In this document: positions 5,856 through 11,875 of the stretch, one piece after another
How the letters are laid out: each line of letters opens with the position of its first letter
Numbering within the stretch: position 1 is the first letter of the stretch
Assembly (NCBI GenBank): GCA_902795715.1
Contig: CADBME010000438.1
Coordinates: forward strand, 1 to 11,875
Direction: 5' to 3'
Length of the DNA: 11,875 nt
Origin: an uncultured Lachnospiraceae bacterium
GTDB taxonomy: Bacteria; Bacillota_A; Clostridia; Lachnospirales; Lachnospiraceae
Position numbers and translations under genes: made by a program
Notes under the pieces: model-generated
What the model saw: the letters and a program-made list of their open reading frames with translations, nothing else
Told to the model about the DNA's origin: nothing
The model's database searches: none

Positions 5856-6998
5856 ATGTGTAACAGAGAAAAAGATATCGATGCTCTCAGAGATGAGCTG
5901 AATGATCTGGATCATAAGATTGCGGATCTTTTTGAGAGAAGAATGGCCATCAACGGAGAGCTGGCTATTGCTAAGAGAGAGCGCAGGGAGCCAATCTACG
6001 ACCGGAATCGTGAGGATGAGAAGCTGGATGATATTACAAAGAATTATTCCAATCCCTTTGTTGTCAAGGGACTTGAGGAGATTTTCATCCAGATGATGTC
6101 CATCGGCCGTAAATACCAGTATCATCTGATTCAGCAGAGAGATCGTTATATAGAGAACTATTTTACGGAGGTTCCGGAACTGGTCATGTTTCCGGATACC
6201 AGAGTAGTTTATTCCGGGGTTCCGGGTTCCTACTCTGAGAAGGCCTGCATTCAGTTTTTCGGCAGGGAGACGGACCATTACGGTGTAAAGAACTTTAAGG
6301 ATGTGGCTCTGGCTCTTAATGACGGGGACGCTGATTACGGAGTTCTGCCTATTGAGAATTCTTCAGCAGGGGATGTGACAGGCGTCTACGATATCCTTCT
6401 GGAAAATGATGTCTGTATCGTCGGAGAAGAGTTTGTCAAGGTGGAGCACTGTCTTCTGGCGCCAAGGGGGAGCCGGCTGGAGGATATCAAGGTGGTCTTT
6501 TCCCATCCTCAGGGCATGATGCAGTGTGCTCCCTTCCTCGAGAAACTGGGGGCTGAGCAGATCAACGTGGCCAATACGGCTATCGCTGCCGAGAAGGTGG
6601 CATCGGACCAGATTCTTACCCATGCGGCTGTGGCCAGCAGGGAAGCCGCGTCTCTTTACGATCTGGATATTCTGGCTTCGGATATCAACTTTGATCAGAA
6701 AAACGTAACCAGATTTGTGATTCTATCTAAGAAACGCCAGTATACGGAAAATGCAGGGAAAATCAGTATATGCTTTTCTCTTCTCCATGAGAGCGGCACC
6801 CTTTACAATATCCTTTCCCATTTTATCTATAATGGTCTGAATCTGACCCACATTGAATCGGTGCCTTTACCGGACCGGCAGTGGGAATATCGTTTTTACG
6901 TAGACATCTCGGGCAATCTTCACGACCATGAGGTTCGAAATGCTCTTCAGGGTGTAAGGGAGGAAGTAGCCCAGTTTAAGATACTGGGGAATTATTAA
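5856..6998 (+). CDS. pheA: Bifunctional chorismate mutase / prephenate dehydratase (P-protein)
   Basis: The P-protein converts chorismate to prephenate and then to phenylpyruvate, the committed route to phenylalanine, in the cytoplasm. The product is 380 residues, the usual length. Residues 1-90 are an AroQ chorismate mutase helical domain, with Arg and Lys at expected active-site positions (ALRDEL, FERRMAI, IAKRERREPIYDRNRE). About 110-290 is the prephenate dehydratase domain (VYSGVPGSYSEKA, YGVLPIENSSAGDV, SHPQGMMQC) ending in the catalytic Thr-Arg-Phe of NVTRF. The C-terminal ACT domain (about 300-375) normally binds phenylalanine for feedback inhibition. Here the usual Glu-Ser-Arg-Pro motif reads Glu-Ser-Val-Pro (Val336), and the GALV-type motif reads GTLY (314-317). 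Only 18 nt separate it from the LtaS-like gene, so the two are probably cotranscribed. Confidence 0.96.
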   Translation: MCNREKDIDALRDELNDLDHKIADLFERRMAINGELAIAKRERREPIYDRNREDEKLDDITKNYSNPFVVKGLEEIFIQMMSIGRKYQYHLIQQRDRYIENYFTEVPELVMFPDTRVVYSGVPGSYSEKACIQFFGRETDHYGVKNFKDVALALNDGDADYGVLPIENSSAGDVTGVYDILLENDVCIVGEEFVKVEHCLLAPRGSRLEDIKVVFSHPQGMMQCAPFLEKLGAEQINVANTAIAAEKVASDQILTHAAVASREAASLYDLDILASDINFDQKNVTRFVILSKKRQYTENAGKISICFSLLHESGTLYNILSHFIYNGLNLTHIESVPLPDRQWEYRFYVDISGNLHDHEVRNALQGVREEVAQFKILGNY

Positions 6999-7016
6999 AT
7001 CGGAGAATCGATACAT

Positions 7017-9518
7017 ATGGATACCAATACAGCAAAAAAGAAATTGCGCAAGGCTTTTCGTGGCGGCACTTCCGGCAAGGGCTGGGTTCGAAAGCTGAAA
7101 ATGGTTCTCAAGGCCATCATCAGCATCTGTCTGCTGGTCGGAACCATCTATTTCTGCATGAACTTTATGACCTACCAGAAAAATGCAGTGAACCAGGTTA
7201 ATAAATATCGTATTGACCAGGCCTGTATGCTGGTGGATGGGGATGTGGCCGAACAGTATTTTAAAGCAAAACATACCCATCTAAAGACAGTAAGGATTTA
7301 TTTTGGAAATGATTATGCCTCGATCAGCAAGGGAAAAGTAATCCTGTCCCTGACAGACCAGGAGTCCGGAAAGACCCTGTGCTCCATGGAAAGGAAAATA
7401 AAGAAGATTCCCAACTATGATTACGAGGAATTTCCGGTGGACCTGCAGCTGACCAAAGGCAGAGAATATGTGATTTCCCTGTCTACGGAAGGAGCCGGTG
7501 AAGGTCAGGGCCTTCTCCTCTTCGACTGGAGGACCCGGGAGTCCGGTTTCCAGGGACACATGCTTTATAATCAGATGGAACTGGAGCGGTACATGGTGGC
7601 CAAACTCTATTATCCCGTCATTATCTACCGTCAGTGGGCAGGTCTTGTTCTGTGTGCCATCCTGATTCTTCTACTGATCTGGTTCCGCCTGCCGGTTCCG
7701 GATAAAGTGGCATCTGTCCTGGGATATATTCTCTTTTTCCTGTCTCCCCTCTTCACCTTCTGGATGGTGGAAAGGTTTACCGACAATCCTCTGACCGGAG
7801 TCAGGACACCGGAATTTGTCTTTAATATAATCCTGTATTATATGCTTTGCGGGGCCCTCTATGTCATCTTTAACTCCAAAAGATGGACGGCGGCCGGCCT
7901 GATGATTTTCTGGTACGTGGTGGGACTTGCCAACTATTTCGTCCTGTCCTTCCGCGGGATCCCCATCGTTCCTTCGGATCTGATGTCAGCCTCCACGGGC
8001 TTTTCCGTGGCGGCTAATTATAAATTTGCCATTCAGCCTGTTTTTATATGGAATGCATACTTCATGCTCCTCTTCCTTGCCTTACTTTGGAAATGTCCCA
8101 GCCGCAGGCAGAAGGGATGGATTCTGCGGACATCCATACTGTCCGCCATCGTTGTCCTCACCCTGGTCATGGCTCATTTTGTTGTGGAGCAGAAGACCTT
8201 GAAGTCCTTTGGCATTAAAAATAATGTCTGGGACCAGAAGAAGGGATATGCCAAAAATGGTCTCTTTTTCGGTTTTGTTTTGAATATGAACTCCCTGGTC
8301 CAGGATAAGCCGGATGATTATTCGGCCGAGGCCGCCAGGGATATCGCCCATCGTTATGAGGAGATTTATGCTAACCGAAAGAAGAGCAAGAAGAAAGGCC
8401 GCCTTGCGACCCCGAATGGGAAAGCGCCCAATGTGATCGCCATCATGAATGAGGCCTTTTCCGATTTGTCCGTAGTGGGTGATTTTAAAACCAACGAGGA
8501 TTACATGCCCTTCGTCCGCAGCATGAAGAAAAATACCATCAAAGGATCTCTTTATATGTCCATCTTCGGGTCGGGGACCTGCAATTCGGAATTTGAGTTC
8601 CTTACCGGGGATACCATGGCCTTTTTGCAGAGCGGCATTATCGCCTATACCCAGGTAGTCAGCGATGACCTGCCCAATATGAATGCCCTTTTAAAGGAGC
8701 AGGGCTACGGTGGAAACCTCGCCCTTCATCCCTACCTGGCTACCGGATGGAACCGGCCGGAAGTCTATGACTTCATGCAGTTCTCCCGCTATTATGCCCA
8801 GGATGCCTTTGTCAATCCCCTCATGTACCGAAAATACATTTCCGACCAGTCGGATTTTGAAAAGATTGAGGAACTCTATGAAAACAGGGAGGAGAAAGAT
8901 AAGCCTTTCTTCCTCTTCAATGTAACCATGCAGAATCACGGAGGATTCGACAAGGTTTACGATAATTTCACCAACCAGATCCAGATTACCGACAGCCATG
9001 AGAGCGAGCAGGCCGAGCAGTATCTGTCCCTGATTAAAAAGAGCGATGAGGCCTTCCGGGGCCTTGTGGAATACTTTGAAAAAGTGGATGAACCGACCAT
9101 TATTGTCATGTTCGGAGACCATCAGCCTTCCGTGGAAAGTATTTTCTATGACGGCCTGATCGGAAACAGGAAAATGGAAGGGGAAAATATATTCCTCAAA
9201 TACCAGACGCCCTTTATCATCTGGGCTAATTACGATATTAAAGAAACCACCATCGACAAAATGAGTGCCAATTACCTGAGTGCCTATGTGATGAAAGAAG
9301 CCGGACTGACCATCAGCCCCTATCAGCTGTTCCTTCTGGATCTGAGGAAGGACCTTCCGGTCCTGTCTGCCATGGGCTGTATCGACAAGGATGGCCGCTA
9401 TTACGAGAGTCCGGAGGAATCCCCCTACAAGGATCTGGTCAAGGAGTACCAGATTCTTCAGTACAATAATCTTGTGGACACCAAAAACACTGTGAACTCA
9501 TTCTTCTATCTGGATTAG
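7017..9518 (+). CDS. LtaS/MdoB-like membrane phosphoglycerol transferase (sulfatase fold)
   Basis: This is probably a membrane enzyme that transfers phosphoglycerol or a similar group to an envelope polymer or glycolipid on the outer face of the membrane. The product is 833 residues, longer than S. aureus LtaS (about 650). One membrane segment (about 30-50) is followed by an extracytoplasmic-type region (about 55-198), then about six hydrophobic segments between 203 and 390, a basic linker (455-461) and the sulfatase-fold domain from 470. In the catalytic domain E479, T521 (GTCNSEFE), H641 (MQNHGG) and D701-H702 (GDHQPS) correspond to the LtaS metal and nucleophile residues E255, T300, H416 and D475-H476. 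H571, W578 and R580 have the same spacing as LtaS H347, W354 and R356. The catalytic set is therefore complete. Substrate is unknown, as lipoteichoic acid type in this organism is not shown. The ribosome binding site is CGGAGA, 10 nt before the ATG. Confidence 0.88.
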   Translation: MDTNTAKKKLRKAFRGGTSGKGWVRKLKMVLKAIISICLLVGTIYFCMNFMTYQKNAVNQVNKYRIDQACMLVDGDVAEQYFKAKHTHLKTVRIYFGNDYASISKGKVILSLTDQESGKTLCSMERKIKKIPNYDYEEFPVDLQLTKGREYVISLSTEGAGEGQGLLLFDWRTRESGFQGHMLYNQMELERYMVAKLYYPVIIYRQWAGLVLCAILILLLIWFRLPVPDKVASVLGYILFFLSPLFTFWMVERFTDNPLTGVRTPEFVFNIILYYMLCGALYVIFNSKRWTAAGLMIFWYVVGLANYFVLSFRGIPIVPSDLMSASTGFSVAANYKFAIQPVFIWNAYFMLLFLALLWKCPSRRQKGWILRTSILSAIVVLTLVMAHFVVEQKTLKSFGIKNNVWDQKKGYAKNGLFFGFVLNMNSLVQDKPDDYSAEAARDIAHRYEEIYANRKKSKKKGRLATPNGKAPNVIAIMNEAFSDLSVVGDFKTNEDYMPFVRSMKKNTIKGSLYMSIFGSGTCNSEFEFLTGDTMAFLQSGIIAYTQVVSDDLPNMNALLKEQGYGGNLALHPYLATGWNRPEVYDFMQFSRYYAQDAFVNPLMYRKYISDQSDFEKIEELYENREEKDKPFFLFNVTMQNHGGFDKVYDNFTNQIQITDSHESEQAEQYLSLIKKSDEAFRGLVEYFEKVDEPTIIVMFGDHQPSVESIFYDGLIGNRKMEGENIFLKYQTPFIIWANYDIKETTIDKMSANYLSAYVMKEAGLTISPYQLFLLDLRKDLPVLSAMGCIDKDGRYYESPEESPYKDLVKEYQILQYNNLVDTKNTVNSFFYLD

Positions 9519-9631
9519 TACAAGATAAGATGACAGTTGGGAACAAGGCAGTTAAAGCAATCCCCGCTTTCTTCTGAGACGGGTAATCAGCTAATAGAGA
9601 AAACAGGAAAATGATTTGATTAGGAGTCAGA
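9519..9631 (+). other. Intergenic gap before ppk1
   Basis: This 113-nt gap holds the ppk1 ribosome binding site AGGAG (9622-9626), 5 nt before the ATG. I see no strong terminator. A possible CCCG/CGGG stem (9563-9566 with 9580-9583) is too weak to call, and no promoter matches both boxes well. ppk1 may be read from upstream or from a promoter I cannot recognise. Confidence 0.5.
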
Positions 9632-11809
9632 ATGGGACTAGGAAGACTTTATGACCGGCCGGACAATTTCATCAACCGCGAGCTGTCCTGGATGCAGTTC
9701 AACTGGAGAGTCCTGGCTCAGGCACAGAGCCCAAGACATCCCCTGCTGGACCGCATGCGTTTTCTGGGAATCACGGCTTCCAATCTGGATGAGTTCTTTA
9801 TGGTCAGGGTGGCCGCTTTAAGAGATCAGGTGAATGTAGGTTTTCCGGGCATGGACCTTTCAGGCCTGACAGCCGGGGACCAGCTGGACAAACTGGATGC
9901 CTGCATAAGGGATTTCCGCCGCTGTCAGTATGAAGTCTGGAAGGACAGCCTTATGCCTGCCCTCAAAGAAGAGGGGATTGAAGCCATATCTTTCAATGAT
10001 ATGGCTGACAATAGCCCGGCTGCTCTGTCTATGCAGGACCTGACCTACCTGGAAAAATATTTTGAAGAAAATGTTTTTCCTGTGCTGACTCCCATGGCCA
10101 TCGATTCCTCCAGGCCTTTTCCTTTGATCCACAGTGGCCGCATGTACATCGGGGCCCAGATCAAAGTCCGGGGAAAAAAGAAAAAGAAAAAATATGATGT
10201 AGCTATTGTTCCGGTGCCGGACCTTCTTCCCAGGATCATCAGGATGCCGGCAGACAAAGACTCATCTATGACCAGGATTCTTTTTCTGGAGACCCTGATT
10301 GAAGCCAATCTGGATAAGCTTTTCCTCAACCATGAGATTCTGTCCTCCGCTCCTTTCCGGATCATGCGAAATGCTGATCTGGCCATCGCTGAGGAAGAAG
10401 CGCCGGACCTTCTTTTAGAAATAGAAAAACAGTTAAAGAAAAGAGACCGGGGCCAGGTAATCATGCTGGAACACGATGAGAGAATGAACCCTGGTCTGGT
10501 CAAATATCTGAAGAAAAAACTCCGGATCAAAAACCGGCAGATCTTTGAGGCATCCGGCCCCCTTGACCTGAGCCTGGCGGCCGGTATTGCATCCTTGAAG
10601 GGCTTTCGTCACCTCAGAAGAAGACCTTACCAGCCTGTGGTGCCCCCGGGTCTGGAAGCAGGCCAGGATCTCTTTGCAAAGATCCGTAAAAAAGACTACC
10701 TGATCCACCATCCCTACGAATCCTTTGACCCGGTGGAAGACCTGATCCGGCAGGCGGCGGAAGACCCCAAAGTCCTTGCCATCAAGCAGACCCTCTATCG
10801 GGTTTCCGGCAATTCGCCCATTATTTCCTGGCTGGAGACTGCTGCCAAAAATGGCAAGCAGGTCCTGGTTCTTGTGGAACTGAAAGCCAGATTTGATGAG
10901 GAAAATAACATCGCCTGGGCCAGACGGCTGGAGCAGGCCGGAGTTCATGTGATCTACGGTCTCGTCGGCCTTAAGATTCATTGTAAGATGACTTTGATCC
11001 TTCGTCTGGAATCCGAGGGCATCCGGCCCTATGTCCACCTGGCTACCGGAAATTATAATGACAAAACAGCAAGACAGTACACTGACCTGGGATATTTCTC
11101 CTGTGACAGAGATCTGGGAGAGGATGCCACGGCTTTGTTTAATATGTTGAGTGGCTATTCCCGGCCGGCTCGCTGGAACCGGCTCACCGTGGCACCCTAC
11201 CACATGAAGAAACGTCTGCTGAAACTAATCCAAAACGAAACCAGGAATGCAAGAGAAGGGAAGCCGGCTTCCATCATAGCCAAGTGTAATGCTCTCTGTG
11301 ACCGGGATATCATTCTGGCCCTCTATGAGGCATCCAATGCCGGCGTCTCCATCGACCTGATTATCCGGGGAATCTGCTGCCTCATACCCGGAAAGCCGGG
11401 ATTATCCGATAATATCCGGGTCCGGTCCCTTGTCGGGGTCTGGCTTGAACATGCCCGGATCTATGTATTTGAAAATGGCGGACAAAAAAAGTATTTTCTT
11501 GCCAGTGCCGACCTCATGCCCAGAAACCTGGACCGTAGAGTCGAGATTCTTTTTCCTGTGGAAAAGAAGAACCTGCAGGAGAGACTCAGCCACATACTTG
11601 ACCTGGAACTCTCCGACGTGGCCAACAGCTGGTTTCTTAAGCCTGATGGAAGTTATCATCCGGTCAGCCAATTGCCGCCGGCCAATGTCCGGGACATAGA
11701 AAAGGATGCCCATCGCATCTTTATGGAAGAAGCCCTGGCAGCGGCCTATCCGGATACAGCCACACGCCTGCCCTTGTATATCAGATGGGAGATGACTCCT
11801 TCCTCTTAA
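9632..11809 (+). CDS. ppk1: Polyphosphate kinase 1
   Basis: PPK1 reversibly polymerises the gamma-phosphate of ATP into inorganic polyphosphate through a phosphohistidine intermediate, usually at the inner face of the membrane. The product is 725 residues, a little longer than the E. coli enzyme (688). The N-terminal domain opens with FINRELSWMQFNWRVL and SNLDEFFMVRVA, followed by the head domain (TPMAIDSSRPFPLI, about 153-166) and two phospholipase-D-like catalytic domains. H450 in GLKIHCK, H469 in VHLATGNYNDKTA and H607 in LEHARIY have exactly the spacing of E. coli H435, H454 and H592, so the phosphorylated and second active-site histidines are present; HCK replaces the commoner HAK. The last residues (about 716-725) are encoded inside one arm of a palindrome that continues past the stop. 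No ppx is seen before the window ends. Confidence 0.95.
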   Translation: MGLGRLYDRPDNFINRELSWMQFNWRVLAQAQSPRHPLLDRMRFLGITASNLDEFFMVRVAALRDQVNVGFPGMDLSGLTAGDQLDKLDACIRDFRRCQYEVWKDSLMPALKEEGIEAISFNDMADNSPAALSMQDLTYLEKYFEENVFPVLTPMAIDSSRPFPLIHSGRMYIGAQIKVRGKKKKKKYDVAIVPVPDLLPRIIRMPADKDSSMTRILFLETLIEANLDKLFLNHEILSSAPFRIMRNADLAIAEEEAPDLLLEIEKQLKKRDRGQVIMLEHDERMNPGLVKYLKKKLRIKNRQIFEASGPLDLSLAAGIASLKGFRHLRRRPYQPVVPPGLEAGQDLFAKIRKKDYLIHHPYESFDPVEDLIRQAAEDPKVLAIKQTLYRVSGNSPIISWLETAAKNGKQVLVLVELKARFDEENNIAWARRLEQAGVHVIYGLVGLKIHCKMTLILRLESEGIRPYVHLATGNYNDKTARQYTDLGYFSCDRDLGEDATALFNMLSGYSRPARWNRLTVAPYHMKKRLLKLIQNETRNAREGKPASIIAKCNALCDRDIILALYEASNAGVSIDLIIRGICCLIPGKPGLSDNIRVRSLVGVWLEHARIYVFENGGQKKYFLASADLMPRNLDRRVEILFPVEKKNLQERLSHILDLELSDVANSWFLKPDGSYHPVSQLPPANVRDIEKDAHRIFMEEALAAAYPDTATRLPLYIRWEMTPSS

Positions 11810-11864
11810 GGGGGGGAGATAGTTAACTTCTATCAGTGGGAGTCCAATCTCCCATCTGATATAC
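11776..11864. repeat. Palindromic element spanning the ppk1 stop codon
   Basis: 11776-11793 is perfectly complementary to 11847-11864 (18 bp, starting GTATATCAGATGGGAG). After a 2-nt bulge (11845-11846) six more pairs follow (GACTCC 11794-11799 with GGAGTC 11839-11844). Inside the loop a further small stem, GATAG/CTATC (11818-11822 with 11830-11834), is possible. The left arm codes for the last ppk1 residues and the stop (11807-11809) lies in the loop. There is no T-tract after 11864, so it does not look like an ordinary terminator. Its sequence is unrelated to the two longer repeats. Confidence 0.75.
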
Positions 11865-11875
11865 GCTCCGCGAGG

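Overview
The window looks like a chromosomal stretch from a Clostridia-class Firmicute, most probably Lachnospiraceae or a close relative. The evidence is the mid-range GC content, strong GGAGG/AGGAG ribosome binding sites, a full-length RqcH (NFACT) gene, a FolB-FolK fusion, an AroQ-type P-protein and a large LtaS-like sulfatase-fold membrane enzyme. This assignment is inference from gene content, not from a database match.

Layout: (1) 1-1326, the 3' part of carB, running in from the left edge. (2) 1330-1417, a perfect long inverted repeat between carB and a convergent gene. (3) 1416-3236 on the minus strand, rqcH. (4) 3237-3537, a divergent promoter region with a good minus-strand promoter for rqcH and a plausible plus-strand promoter for folC. 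(5) 3538-4854 folC, then a second copy of the long inverted repeat (4854-4941), then 4954-5781, a dihydroneopterin aldolase/HPPK fusion (folB-folK). (6) 5856-6998 pheA, behind a small palindrome and a candidate promoter. (7) 7017-9518, an LtaS/MdoB-like transferase only 18 nt behind pheA. (8) 9632-11809, ppk1, whose last codons form one arm of a different, shorter palindrome reaching to 11864.

The genes are housekeeping: pyrimidine/arginine precursor supply (CarB), ribosome quality control (RqcH), folate synthesis (FolC, FolBK), phenylalanine synthesis (PheA), envelope glycerophosphate-type polymer transfer (LtaS-like) and polyphosphate synthesis (Ppk1). FolC and FolBK act in one pathway and are probably one transcription unit interrupted by the second repeat.

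The most interesting material is non-coding. Two copies of a roughly 88-bp REPIN-like element have base changes in one arm that are matched by complementary changes in the other arm. A third, unrelated palindrome sits at the end of ppk1. All three abut or overlap stop codons. Synonymous codon choice also switches sharply across the second repeat. No tRNA, rRNA, CRISPR array, transposase or phage gene was seen.
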